Assembly (NCBI GenBank): GCA_025618425.1
Contig: CM046836.1
Coordinates: 19,826,072 to 19,890,071 of the forward strand
From: Heliocidaris tuberculata
Taxonomy: Eukaryota; Echinodermata; Echinoidea; Camarodonta; Echinometridae
Direction: 5' to 3'
Length of the DNA stretch: 64,000 nucleotides
A program made the position numbers and the translations under genes. This document shows, piece after piece, positions 42,821 through 54,734 of the stretch; the first letter of the stretch is position 1, and every line of letters begins with the position of its first letter. The notes beneath the pieces were generated by a model that saw only the letters and a list, made by a program, of their open reading frames with translations, made no database searches and was not told the origin of the DNA.

Positions 42821-44439
42821 CTTAAAATGTAATTTGTAACTTTGTGGAGGCTTGATTTAATAAATTGTTGAATTTTGATATCTGTCTTGCATAATGATGT
42901 TCAGGAGGATGAATAAATAGCCAGGCATAGAAAGGTTTTCAAATATACAATGTTATTGTTAAGATATCTATAACTAAATACTGCCATTTACGAAACTGTA
43001 CGGGGGTACGCTTAATTAAGTCTAACACTGCAGCCTGTGGGGTGAAGTGAGCCTGGCATTTCCGGTCACTTGTATATCTACTTCTGTGAAGCACATGATG
43101 ATTTTTAAGTGCAATTTTTTTCCTAGGCTTCATTTTTACACCATATTACATACACAGATAGCATGTAAGGCCAGGCAGCTCAGATTTTATCAAGCCTCTA
43201 CAAAGTTACCAATTCACTTCAATATGAGTACCTAAAGCAACGCCCCTCATTCCTAGTTCACCATTTTATGTTCTTTGTAGCCCGTTGAATACTGAATCCT
43301 CCCACTCCCATAGGCTTGATATAGGAGCCACCCGTTTCCTGCAGTCCGTGGGTTAAATATCATGTAGTAGTAAAGAAGTCTTCATGTTTGAATCTTGTTG
43401 AAATCTTCTATGTGAGGAATAAGAGTATTTCATCATACTCTCAATGTGTATTACACCAGACAACATTACAAAATGACAACTAGGCAGAATTAAAGAGCAG
43501 AGCAGAGAGATAGCACTGATAAGAAAAGAACCTAATTGACTTAATTATACATGTGCATTGCAGATATTCTTTGCAACTTAATTTTATACATATACAGCAG
43601 TACAGTTTTTAACTGAACTGTTCAGTTTTTGAAGTTTTTAGAGCCATAAAAAACTGAATGTACAGATTTTGGGGAAAATAGTATTAGGGTCTAATGCCAA
43701 TTAATTGATTCCGGTACAGTAAGTAGTCGTAGATGATTTGTGATTTGGTTCGATTTTGGGTGAAAATCTGTCAAAATAAAAGCAATCATGAGCAGAACAG
43801 TGTCAGCCAGGGGCCCTGAGGCAGGCCACTGGACCCCTTACTCCAGGGAGCTCCACCCCCACCACCGGCGGCGTTGGTGGCGTTGACGCTCCCTGGACCC
43901 CCTGCCAATATCAATTTGCGCGTTCACTTTTCTGAATTCCAAATGTTGGCAAGTATGTATACATGTATACAAAATTAGGTTGCAAAGAATATCTACAATA
44001 TAGTATATACTTGTATTATTAAACAGATAGGGATGAATTATTCAAGTTTTATGTATTATTAAAGGATATGATTGTTATGATAATTACTTGTTTACCTATT
44101 TCTTCACAATGGTATGTTGATGGTCCTTTCCAAAGCAGTAAAGTGTCTGGTGAAATGGACGCCTTCCCCCACATATGTGTCATTTATTTTTCGAAAGATA
44201 TAAGAATTGATTTATGTAATGGCAATATTCTCTAAGAGAGAAAAGATGTAAAATTATATTTTTATACAAAATAAATCATTGATGCTTATGTATGATGAGG
44301 TTGTGTATGTTCATATATCACTTGTTTTCATGAAGAGATGAATGCATGGCATATGTTTACAGGTGGAGAAGGTGATCTGACAATGCTCCTACGACATTTG
44401 CACCAACAACCTTTCAATTTTTTTCTCTCCAAATGAATA
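42821..44439. other. No gene recognised
   Basis: Mostly AT-rich with one GC-rich patch (about 43805-43910, CACCACCGGCGGCGTTGG). No splice-flanked coding segment or RNA gene seen. Confidence 0.45.
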
Positions 44440-44979
44440 AGATAGGAGAGAGCCATGAGAGAGAGAGAGAGCACTGAGAAGATTAAAGATAGAGAGGGAC
44501 ATAAGAGGATGAGGAAGAGATTGGGGGGGGGGGGCATTGAGGAGATTAAGGAAAAAGAGAGGGGGAGATAAGATGATGAGGGAGGGTAGGAGAGAGACAG
44601 ATCTGATCAGAGAGAGAGAGAGCATTGAGGAGATTAAAGATAAAGAGAGAGGGGAGATAAGAGGATGAGGAAGAGATGGAGAATAGGAGAGAGAGAGAGG
44701 GGGGGGGGCATTGAGGAGATTAAGTATAAAGAGAGGGGGAGATAAGAGGATGAGGGAGGGTAGGAGAGAGACAGATCTGATGAGAGAGAGAGCATTGAGG
44801 AAATTAAAGATAAAGAGAGGGGAGATAAGAGGATGAGGAGGAGATGGAGAATAGGAGAGAGAGAGAGAGAGAGCATTGGGGAGATATGAAGAGGATGAGG
44901 AAGAGATACAGGATAGGAGATAGAAAGCAATGAGGAGATCGAGGATAAAGAGAGGGGGATGAGGAAGAGATAGAGGATA
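44440..44979 (+). repeat. Degenerate GA-rich flank of the 64-bp minisatellite
   Basis: Imperfect longer units (about 100-130 bp) containing GAGGAGATTAAAGATAAAGA and GATGAGGAAGAGAT, with (GA)n and G-runs. Units are more diverged than in the core, as expected at array edges. Confidence 0.85.
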
Positions 44980-47240
44980 GGAAAGAGAGCATTTAGGAGA
45001 TAAGTATAAAGAGAGGGGGAGATAAGAAGAGGATGAGGAAGAGATACAGGATAGGAGATAGAAAGCATTGAGGAGATCGAGGATAAAGAGAGGGGGATGA
45101 GGAAGAGATAGAGGATAGGAAAGAGAAAGCATTGAGGAGATCGAGGATAAAGAGAGGGGGATGAGGAAGAGATAGAGGATAGGAAAGAGAGAGCATTGAG
45201 GAGATCGAGGATAAAGAAAGGGGGATGAGGAAGAGATAGAGGATAGGAAAGAGAAAGCATTGAGGAGATCGAGGATAAAGAGAGGGGGATGAGGAAGAGA
45301 TAGAGGATAGGAAAGAGAGAGCATTGAGGAGATCAAGGATAAAGAGAGGGGGATGAGGAAGAGATAGAGGATAGGAAAGAGAGAGCATTGAGGAGATCGA
45401 GGATAAAGAGAGGGGGATGAGGAAGAGATATAGGATAGGAAAGAGAGAGCATTGAGGAGATCGAGGATAAAGAAAGGGGGATGAGGAAGAGATAGAGGAT
45501 AGGAAAGAGAAAGCATTGAGGAGATCGAGGATAAAGAGAGGGGGATGAGGAAGAGATAGAGGATAGGAAAGAGAGAGCATTGAGGAGATCAAGGATAAAG
45601 AGAGGGGGATGAGGAAGAGATAGAGGATAGGAAAGAGAAAGCATTGAGGAGATCGAGGATAAAGAGAGGGGGATGAGGAAGAGATAGAGGATAGGAAAGA
45701 GAAAGCATTGAGGAGATCGAGGATAAAGAGAGGGGGATGAGGAAGAGATAGAGGATAGGAGATAGAAAGCATTGAGGAAATCGAGGATAAAGAGAGGGGG
45801 ATGAGGAAGAATTATAGGATAGGAAAGAGAGAGCATTGAGGAGATCGAGGATAAAGAGAGGGGGATGAGGAAGAGATAGAGGATAGGAAAGAGAGAGCAT
45901 TGAGGAGATCGAGGATAAAGAAAGGGGGATGAGGAAGAGATAGAGGATAGGAAAGAGAGAGCATTGAGGAGATCGAGGATAAAGAGAGGGGGATGAGGAA
46001 GAGATAGAGGATAGGAAAGAGAAAGCATTGAGGAGATCGAGGATAAAGAGAGGGGGATGAGGAAGAGATAGAGGATAGGAAAGAGAAAGCATTGAGGAGA
46101 TCGAGGATAAAGAGAGGGGGATGAGGAAGAGATAGAGGATAGGAAAGAGAAAGCATTGAGGAGATCGAGGATAAAGAGAGGGGGATGAGGAAGAGATAGA
46201 GGATAGGAGATAGAAAGCATTGAGGAAATCGAGGATAAAGAGAGGGGGATGAGGAAGAGATATAGGATAGGAAAGAGAGAGCATTGAGGAGATCGAGGAT
46301 AAAGAGAGGGGGATGAGGAAGAGATAGAGGATAGGAAAGAGAGAGCATTGAGGAGATCGAGGATAAAGAAAGGGGGATGAGGAAGAGATAGAGGATAGGA
46401 AAGAGAGAGCATTGAGGAGATCGAGGATAAAGATAGAGGATAGGAAAGAGAAAGCATTGAGGAGATCGAGGATAAAGAGAGGGGGATGAGGAAGAGATAT
46501 AGGATAGGAAAGAGAGAGCATTGAGGAGATCGAGGATAAAGAGAGGGGGATGAGGAAGAGATAGAGGATAGGAAAGAGAGAGCATTGAGGAGATCGAGGA
46601 TAAAGAAAGGGGGATGAGGAAGAGATAGAGGATAGGAAAGAGAGAGCATTGAGGAGATCGAGGATAAAGAGAGGGGGATGAGGAAGAGATAGAGGATAGG
46701 AAAGAGAAAGCATTGAGGAGATCGAGGATAAAGAGAGGGGGATGAGGAAGAGATAGAGGATAGGAAAGAGAAAGCATTGAGGAGATCGAGGATAAAGAGA
46801 GGGGGATGAGGAAGAGATAGAGGATAGGAAAGAGAAAGCATTGAGGAGATCGAGGATAAAGAGAGGGGGATGAGGAAGAGATAGAGGATAGGAAAGAGAA
46901 AGCATTGAGGAGATCGAGGATAAAGAGAGGGGGATGAGGAAGAGATAGAGGATAGGAGATAGAAAGCATTGAGGAAATCGAGGATAAAGAGAGGGGGATG
47001 AGGAAGAGATATAGGATAGGAAAGAGAGAGCATTGAGGAGATCGAGGATAAAGAGAGGGGGATGAGGAAGAGATAGAGGATAGGAAAGAGAAAGCATTGA
47101 GGAGATCGAGGATAAAGAGAGGGGGATGAGGAAGAGATAGAGGATAGGAGAGAGAGAGCATTGAGGAGATCGAGGATAAAGAGAGGGGGATGAGGAAGAA
47201 TTATAGGATAGGAGAGAGAGAGAGAGCATTGAGGAGATCA
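44980..47240 (+). repeat. 64-bp purine-rich minisatellite, about 35 units
   Basis: The unit contains GCATTGAGGAGATCGAGGAT, AAAGAGAGGGGGATGAGGAA and GAGATAGAGGATAGGAAAGA. Spacing is exactly 64 bp in the core (for example 45129, 45193, 45257). A variant unit with GATAGAAAGC and GAGGAAATC recurs at 45769, 46217 and 46966: 448 bp (7 units), then 749 bp (12 units less a 19-bp deletion near 46433). Because 64 is not a multiple of 3 and the unit lacks minus-strand stops, all three minus frames stay open for hundreds of codons; these are not genes. Confidence 0.97.
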
Positions 47241-47465
47241 AGAATAAAGAGAGAGTGGGATAAAAAGGGGATGAGGAAGAGATAGAGGGTAGGGGAGAGA
47301 GAGAATGGAGATTAAGGATAAAGAGGAGAGAAAAGGAGGGGATGAGGAAGAGACAAAGGATAGGAGAGAGACAGATGAGATAGAGAGAGAGAGAGAGAGC
47401 ATAGAGAGGGGGAGATAAGAGGATTAGGAAGAGAATACACTGCAAGATAGAACTCTCCATAGAGG

Positions 47466-47500
<35 letters not shown>

Positions 47501-47870
47501 AGGGGGAGAAAGGGTGGTTGGAACACAGAGAATACAATACAATACAGAGATAGGGAGAAAGGGGTGGAACAATTGAGAATACAGCACAGAAAAATCAATG
47601 GTATTCGGAGCACAGATATGAGGGGTGGCGCCCCATCAGAAGGGATATGTCACATTGAATGGGTAGTGTAAGAGAGAAAGGAGCAGACAACTTGGTGGAG
47701 GGATCAGTGAATATAGTAGAGGTAGTGGGATATAGATAGAACACAGGATAAAAGGGATAGAGAGCATATGTTAAAGAGACCATGAAGTGAAGAGAAATTA
47801 ATATGGAAGAGAAAGAGTTGAAGTGCGATAGAAAGAGAGAGAGAGAGAGAGTTTCCTCACAAAATATCTC
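47241..47870 (+). repeat. GA-rich flank with (GA)n microsatellites
   Basis: Diverged array edge followed by perfect (GA)n runs at about 47470-47497 and 47828-47850. A (AATAC)n pentamer is at about 47529-47544. No gene. Confidence 0.85.
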
Positions 47871-48120
47871 GGAGACCTAGCTAACGAGATAGTATTTTTT
47901 TTCTTTCATCTCTTGTAGTCAATGCATTGAATGCCATATCTTTAAAAAAATATATTCCCGATTTACTTAGACCAATGGCGGATCGAGTGGGTGGGGGCTT
48001 GTCACATCTTTGATGGGCTAGTGCATCCCGCTCCCGTCATCTTCTATAGGGAGACAAAGTGATCAGACAAAGATCCAGGTTTGTTATATTTCAAGAACAA
48101 TTTAAGACAAAACTAATACT

Positions 48121-48309
48121 GAATTTCTGAAGGTTCGTTACTCCGACGGTTCGAAATTTCGAAGTTTCATAATTCCGAAAATGAAAAATTATGAACTCTA
48201 TTTCATTTTCGAAATTACGAACCTTCGGAGAAATGAATGAAATGTTCGGAATTATGAACCCCTTCTATGGTAAATTTGTGTTTCGGATTTACGAACCTTC
48301 TGAAAGCTG
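48121..48309. repeat. Short foldback repeat of TTCGGAA/TTCGTAA words
   Basis: Left AAGGTTCGTTACTCCGA and right TCGGATTTACGAACCTT are inverted. Inside are more palindromic words (TTCGAAATTTCGAA, GAAATTACGAACCTTCGG). The design resembles the CCTAG-type element at 29.6 kb, but the motifs differ. Confidence 0.7.
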
Positions 48310-49530
48310 ACTGTATGAGAAGCCGTCATACACACTAGGACCCCCCCCCCCCCCTTGTGTGTGTGGGGGTGTGTGTGTGTGTGTGTGTGTGTGTATGTAT
48401 GATTACTATTTTAAAATGATATTTAAGGACGTTCATCAGTTATGTTTGTGCGCACCTCAGCTGCGCATCCTGGCTGATTGTGTTACGTCATCACAACACC
48501 GGGAGAGTATTGCGCGCAGTTAAGACAATGGATACGCACATTAAACACAATGCTTAATAATGGGTTCGCAAGTGTGCGCAGTAACAAGAACCCGGTGAAA
48601 ATAGATGAAATCAATAATTCCGTACCTGTAAAAAATATATATACCAAATATTAACTACCTTGAGCTGAAAGATAACATTCGATGCCCCCTCATGAACTTT
48701 CTATAGGCAAAGTTAGTCGTATAGGAAAAATGAAAGGTAGACATGGTAGATGTAATTTGGAATTCATAGTCATGGTCATCTACCTCCCATTTTAATACAA
48801 TTCCTTAGCACAAAAAGAGAGCTGGAGAAAGAAAGTCAAATATATGCCCAAGAATCATTTGTCTATGCCATATGATTGTCTAATGATCATTATCCCTACA
48901 GTCAAAGACATGAGCAAATAGAATAATGAATAAAATGTCACTCAAAACGACTTACAATTTCCTTCTTTTTTATACACTGGTTCGAAAGTGTGTGTAAAAT
49001 ATAGACAACTATAGCTTATGTCGTTACCGTGATTATTATGTTTGAAATACTAGTAGTCGTGAACAGGTGCGCAAAAGTAAGGGTGTCTTACTTTTTTTTT
49101 TCCTGGGGAGGGGGGAGGGGGCAAACACTCTGAGGTGCCCCACCTCACAAGAATATGGGTCCACTTCGCACGCTTGCTACCTGCTTACAGCCCTACCCCC
49201 CCCCCCCCCCCCCCGACCATGCAAGCACATCCCCGCACCGCCTTTTCTTCCATATTCCGATATATTTTCAAAGTGCGAGGTTTAGAATTTTTCATTTAAA
49301 AAATGGAATAATTGAAGCACTGTAATCATCCATTGTTTTTCAATATCCCTCCTTACACCTGAAATAGGGTTATTTTGTTTCTATATTTTGTGTACAAAAT
49401 TTTAAACACTTTTTGGTATACCGGCACCTCGCTGCCCGAATATGAGGATATTCAGGCGACTCGCTACCAAAATATGAGGATTTTCGGGAACCTTGCAAAA
49501 TTATTTATTATAAAAATGCGGGGGGGGGGG
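48310..49530. other. Low-complexity and unannotated sequence
   Basis: Poly-C at about 48341-48354 followed by (GT)n, then AT-rich sequence, a G-rich patch near 49105 and poly-C at about 49196-49214. Poly-G at about 49520-49536. No gene recognised. Confidence 0.5.
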
Positions 49531-50330
49531 GGGGGGCGCTGCTAGCACAAAAACCAGTACAAGGACCCCCTTTTTTCAAACTCTCTCCTCCTTCGGTATA
49601 ATTTTCTCTACAAATGTGGAAACTTTGGTGAAAATGACATGGATTTTGAATGTACAGGAGAGTTATTTTGCACCTATCCCATTCCTAGACAGGTTCCCAG
49701 CCAGCCATGCGCAGTTTTTGCGAGTTTTGCGAGTTTTTGACTTTTTCCGCCACGTGAGGGCGCTGCTAGCACACAAACGAGTGCATGGACCCCCATTTTT
49801 TAAACTTTCTCCTTTTGCAGTATATAATTCTCTACAAATCTGGAAAAATTTACGGATCTGGCATGGATTTTGAATATACAGTAGAGTTTTTTTCCACCTA
49901 TCCCATTCCCAGAGAGGTTCCCAGCTAGCCATGCGCAGGTTTTGCGAGTTTTGCGAGTTTTTGACTTTTTTCGCCACGTGTGGGCCCTGCTAGCACAAAA
50001 ACGAGTGCATGGACCCCCATTTTTTAAACTTTCTCCTTCTGCAGTATATAATTCTCTACAAATATGGAAAAATTTACGGATCTGACATGGATTTTGAATG
50101 TACAGTATAGTTTTTTTCGAACCCATCCCATTCCTAGACAGGTTCTCAGCCAGTTCTTACGATTTTTGCCAGTTTTTGACCTTTTCCGCCAACTGAGGGC
50201 GCTGCTAGCATAAAAAGGAGGGCATTGACCCCCATTTTTAAAACTTTCTCGTCCTTCAGTATACTTTTCTCTACAAATCTGGAAAGTTTGAAGAATATGA
50301 CATGGATTTTGACAGAATAATGGGGATTTG
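49530..50330. repeat. 215-224-bp tandem repeat, about 3.6 copies
   Basis: GGGCGCTGCTAGCACAAAAA-type starts lie near 49537, 49761, 49985 and 50200. Each unit contains CATGGACCCCCATTTTTTAA, ATTCTCTACAAAT, CATGGATTTTGAATGTACAG and GCGAGTTTTTGACTTTTTCC. Unit 4 is more diverged. Minus-strand frames through it repeat RVYTAKGESLKNGGPCTR-like peptides and are spurious. Confidence 0.9.
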
Positions 50331-51454
50331 TATATGACATTGGGAATTCTGAGGCCTATCAATGTCCAAAAACCTGCGATGACGTCATTCTACCTGACAC
50401 CCAATCATGGCACAGTTCAGTGTCCCATAGAAAAAAAGTAAGCACATGGACCTATAATTTTCTATGCGTATTTGGGCTTCTCATGGACCAAAGTAACTGT
50501 ATGCAAAGTTTGGTGAAAATGACATGGATTTGACTTTAACTGTGGAACGTCCTTAAGTGTAAAGAAAATGGGCACGGACACTGTGAGAGCTGCATGTTAC
50601 CTGTTGAAGTTACCCCCCCCCCCCCCCTCCTTTTTTTTTTGTGTTCTCCTCCTCATTAATTTTCAAGCCTTTTCCCTCTTCTGAATTCATAGCGACGCTT
50701 GGTTTCCTTCCTGTTACAGAATTTCAGCCCCCTGTGTCATTTTCCTCCATTGATTTGTACACAGTCAATGCGCCAGTTTACCTACCCAACGCTGTTGGGC
50801 GCCCTTCCCCTGGCCGTTTCATCGTACCCTGTACAAAATCGAGAGAGTGTCATATCTTCCCTTTTCACGATCTTTGGTTTTAACAGCGGCTCCGCCGTGC
50901 GGAGGGGGCGGAATATTCAACACCCACCTATTTAATCGCCTTTGATTTATTGGTATAATTACTGCCAAACTTCCTTTTTGACAGTCGAATTATTTTAATC
51001 CAACGATGGCTGTTTGATAGAGCAAAATAGGTCTATCGAACAAAGTTATATATACGTCTTTGATCCTGCCAATCCAATCCAGTCAGGGTATTTATAAAGC
51101 GCCAATATCTATAGTTGCCTAATCAAAGGCGCTGTTGAGACTGAAAAACTATCAAATGTCTGTTCATGATTCTAAATTGGGATAGACGAGAATATATGAC
51201 TAGTTGTAAGCAATCTGAAATAGGTATGTCTTGAGTTGAGTTCTGTCAACAGGATAGCGTAGCCAGCTACGGGGTAATAAGGGGATATCACACCCTCCTA
51301 TTCAAAATATCTGTCCGAAAGTTCACAACATTTCCTGTTTGCGAATTTGTAGATTTTTGCATTGTTTGCTGGATGGAAGTTCGCTCACTTTTCAAACAAA
51401 AAGTTCCGACCAGGCCTCTGTCTGTATTACTGGATATAATTATTTGTAAATTGA
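50331..51454. other. No gene recognised
   Basis: A poly-C/poly-T block lies at about 50609-50640. A TATTTATAAAGCGCCAATATC stretch near 51090 resembles the 3' part of a SINE in the opposite orientation. The frame 50641-50883 has no recognisable features. Confidence 0.4.
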
Positions 51455-51850
51455 AGATGTGTCGTAGTCGAATGGTTTAAATGCTGTCTTGACTGGAGAT
51501 TCGTGGGTTCTATCCCGGCATGTGCCATGTCTTTGAGCAAGGCAGTTTATTGAAATTGCTCCTCTCCACCCAGGTGTTCAAGTCAATGTGATTGGATTAG
51601 CATGTGTGCGCGCCCGTATAAAGGCGACTGGCTTTATATACGGGCGCGCACACATGCTAATCTATGCTAATCCAATCACACTGACTTGAACACCGTATAA
51701 AGGCGACTGGCTTGAATGCTCCTCAGTTTAGTGGACAAGGTGTGTGCATTGTATGTCGAGGGCAAGCCTGAATCCGATGACGGGGTAAGAATCTGTATCA
51801 TAAAGCACTTAGAAAACATCGTAGGCGCTAAATCCAAATTGATATCATTG
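51455..51850 (+). mobile_element. tRNA-derived SINE interrupted by a palindrome
   Basis: The head has RNA polymerase III promoter elements: a box A-like GTAGTCGAATGGTTTAA (about 51464-51480) and box B GGTTCTATCC at 51506-51515. The body has GAGCAAGGCAGTTTATTGAA and CCTCTCCACCCAGG, and the tail ATAAAGCACTTAGAAAACAT followed by GGCGCTAAATCCAAATTGAT. This head-body-tail order is that of tRNA-SINEs common in marine deuterostomes. A ~120-bp palindrome (51573-51694) splits the body. Confidence 0.75.
51573..51694. repeat. Large palindrome inside the SINE
   Basis: GGTGTTCAAGTCAATGTGAT at the left pairs with the right arm ending ACACTGACTTGAACACC. The arms include GTGTGCGCGCCCGTATA and its complement; the loop is about AAGGCGACTGGCTT. 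GTATAAAGGCGACTGGCTT is repeated directly at 51616 and 51695, so a segment was copied, inverted and rejoined. Confidence 0.9.
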
Positions 51851-52450
51851 TTAAGTAATGATTGATCGAAATGTCTTTGAGCTTTGATAGGGCCACGACT
51901 GGATTGAGCTTTCAATTTGGCAATTCGCCTTTAGAAAGTAAAGAGTAAGAACTCTTTATATCACTCGCTTGGGGTCTGAAAAAATAGCCGAGTTTGTACG
52001 TGTTGTAATGTCAAAATCTGCTCGCATCATTGAAAGAGTAAATAGTAAAGGAGAAAAGTAAAAGAGTAAAATTTAAAGACAAAAACCGAATGCATGTATT
52101 AGGCGAATGGTACGTGCAGTAAAGCATATTTGACTGGACTAAACCGGAGAGGTCATTGTAAAAAAAATGAATAAAATGAAAAAACAAAGACACTTCCCTG
52201 AGAGATAGGCTACCACTGAAAGGTAGATTACACTAGTAAAATTGATTATTGACATGATAAAGTACCCTATCCAGTATCAATACAGCTATTACTGTCTCAA
52301 AAGAAAAAAGAAAGACAGAGAAAAGTAAAGAAAATGAAAGTAGATTAGTACTCCCTCGAAAACGGTGTCTGCAGCCTAAGCTATGTCAGTCAACATTCTA
52401 TACCCCAGTCGTCTGACGTCATTATAATGTTAACTTCCTATTGGATCCGA
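51851..52450. other. No gene recognised; upstream region of the LRR gene
   Basis: AT-rich with AAAGTAAAG words near 52035-52070 and 52315-52345. No supported coding segment. Confidence 0.45.
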
Positions 52451-52456
52451 TCCTGT

Positions 52457-52605
52457 CACGTGTGATGACATGCTCCTATCCGATGATATAAACCGATCTA
52501 CATTCAGTTACTCTTCGAAAGGCTAGAAGGCCGGATGCTACAAAGTTTCCATTCCGAACAATTTCCCCAGGCTGCGTGCTGATTGTGCTCCATCTCTCAT
52601 GACCG
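52457..52605 (+). promoter_or_regulatory. Probable promoter and 5' non-coding exon of the LRR gene
   Basis: An E-box CACGTG lies at 52457-52462 and a TATA box TATAAAC at 52487-52493, followed by a pyrimidine/A initiator region (CAGTTACTCTTCG) at about 52504-52516. The transcribed segment ends at 52605 before a strong donor GTAAGTAAAT. The next good acceptor on the same strand is at 54720-54721, just before the LRR gene start codon. The link between the two is inferred from spacing and the absence of other exons. Confidence 0.5.
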
Positions 52606-54721
52606 GTAAGTAAATCGTTTTTTATTGTTTTCTTTTATTAATGATCAGGTAAAGACATTATTGATTTATTACTAATCTTCATTTGATTATTTCTTCCTCT
52701 TTTTCATTCTTTCTTTTTTCTTCTCCCTCCCACCCCCCCCCCTTTTTTTTCATTTTTGCTTTACTTTAAAAGATTTTCCATCTTTTAACTTTCCTTCAGG
52801 TTCTCTCAGGGTTTCGGATCTTACTCTAACCTGTAATTGGTTTTTATTTTAGAATATCGAGTGAATTCCACATTATACAACGTATTTTCAGTTACTGCAT
52901 ATTTTCCTGAGACTGTTCTTCAACCGAAATACATTCTTCATCCATAAGAAACTATGGGGGGGGGGGGGGGGGGGGGGGTCGTCAAAATTATTTTTTTTTC
53001 TGATTTTATTTTTGTCAATTCCAGAATAACAAGAAATGAGCTACAGCTTGTCAAAGCTCGATGGGACGGGGCTGGGAGAAACATTTATTTTCGTATCCAT
53101 TACGGAAAATATGTCAACTTTACCAGCCATACAAAACTTGTTTTTGGGGTGTGGGTGCGTGTACGTGTATGTTTGGGGGCGCAAAGAAAGAAAAAAAAAT
53201 CGTCAATTTTTGCATACATCCTGCGCCGCCACTGATTAATAAGGAAAAATTGTCTCCCTGCCTCAACCCCACCCCAGACCACATTCATAAAGATTTTGAA
53301 TGTATTTCTTATTTGTGACGGTTTCATTAGTTTATTTTTTAATTTTTTTTTAAAATCTTAACGTGAAAATTACAACGGCTCATAAAAATATTTTTATACC
53401 ACGCATTTAAGGACATGTTGAATTTTTAAAATTACAATTTTCTATTCTTTTTTATATATTCTGTAGTAATTTATATGTTGCTTCCGAATTCTAATATCTT
53501 CTGATGTTATTGAAAAGATGTTTGGTAATACAGAATCGGAAAATGGCGCTGAAGAGAGACATTCTTGCGGTATACTCTGATGAGTGCAAGACGAAAAGCT
53601 TCACTATGTCTCTCTTCAACGTCATTTACAATGTTATTATTCCTGAATATAAAAAATGGGGGGCCAGTGATACAATGTTTGTTTAAAGTATAACATTATA
53701 ATTGAACGTGTTACTCTCACAGTGGAGGATGATGTGTTTAAATAAATGGTTTAACCCTGTAAAACCGGCTCCCCCGAGGCGACGTTGACTTTAGGACCTC
53801 GTTAGTTATGTACCGACACAATCGAAATGACGCCTCGTATATGAACCGGGCTGTATAGATCTGTCAAAAATCGGAGGAGGTACATGCAGAACCCTTTCTC
53901 CTTCCATGGTAGGCATTATCACCCCCTCCCCCCTCTCGCTCTTTCTGCTTCTAATTTGCCATTCTATATGAGCAGACGGCGGGGGGGGGGGGGGGGGGGG
54001 GGGAGAAGAGGGGGAGGGGGGGGGGCTATACTACCTTCTCCATGCTTCCCCTGCCTTATGTCATTGTGTTAGAATGATGAGGTAGGTAATGCCATTGTGT
54101 ATCATTTGTCCTAATTTTCTGCTGAGAACCAGAAGGGCGATAATCTAAAGGAAACCAAAACCCAAAGAGAGAATCAATGTTATTGGAAAGTGAAAATTCA
54201 GAGAAGCACTTTACAAAAAGTTTCATTAAAATTGGTTAAAAAATGAGAGAGTTATGGAAGTTTGAAAAGTCTCGTTTTACTTTCTATGGGGATCCTCAAA
54301 TTGGCAAAATTGCTTCAAAATGGCAGATTTTGTGAACAACTCTCCATTTGTTTTGTACACAGATTTTCAGATTTTCCCCATTATCTTTCAAGATGCAGTT
54401 AATCTCCTTCTGAGCTCAACATATATAATGGGAAAATGTATTTTACACCACATATGTCGAGTTCAGGAGGAGACAAGGAGCACCCTGAGAGATAATGGGG
54501 AAAAGGAAGAACAGTAATGTTCTATAATCATTGCTGAATTGGGCTTTCCTTCGATTTGAATTGTTATCTATGTGCATGTTTTTCTATCATTGTAAATATA
54601 TTTTGTGTATTTTTATCTGATTTCGGAAATAGAAACAAACAATTTGTTTAAATATAAAATTGACGACCCCCCCCCCCCCCCCCGGCTCTTAGCAGACCTT
54701 TTTTTTTATATCGATGCACAG
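52606..54721 (+). other. Probable first intron of the LRR gene
   Basis: Starts GTAAGT and ends TATCGATGCACAG. It contains poly-C/poly-G runs (52733-52742, 52956-52978, 53981-54002, 54667-54683), a truncated foldback element and no supported coding segment. Confidence 0.45.
54147..54504. mobile_element. Truncated copy of the foldback MITE at 3797-4379
   Basis: Begins AAAGGAAACCAAAACCCAAA and follows the 3797 copy with few differences through GAGAGATAATGGGGAAAA, then stops before the right inverted arm. One arm plus centre only. Confidence 0.85.
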
Positions 54722-54734
54722 GTTATACATCATC

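Noticed and set aside
44389..47613. Overlapping minus-strand open frames up to 674 codons
   Set aside because: They are translations of the 64-bp minisatellite in all three frames (64 is not a multiple of 3 and the unit has no stops). The peptides are Ser/Leu/Pro/Ile repeats with no domain.
49663..50362. Series of ~104-112-codon minus-strand frames with similar peptides
   Set aside because: They are repeated translations of the 215-224-bp tandem repeat, without conserved frame or domain.
51090..51140. Possible second SINE in inverse orientation
   Set aside because: Only the ATAAAGCGCC tail-like words are visible; no box A/B head was found, so support is insufficient.
54714..54734. Upstream ATG of the LRR gene frame
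   Set aside because: It precedes the splice acceptor at 54720-54721, so it would not be in the mature mRNA. The ATG at 54735 also gives a proper signal peptide.
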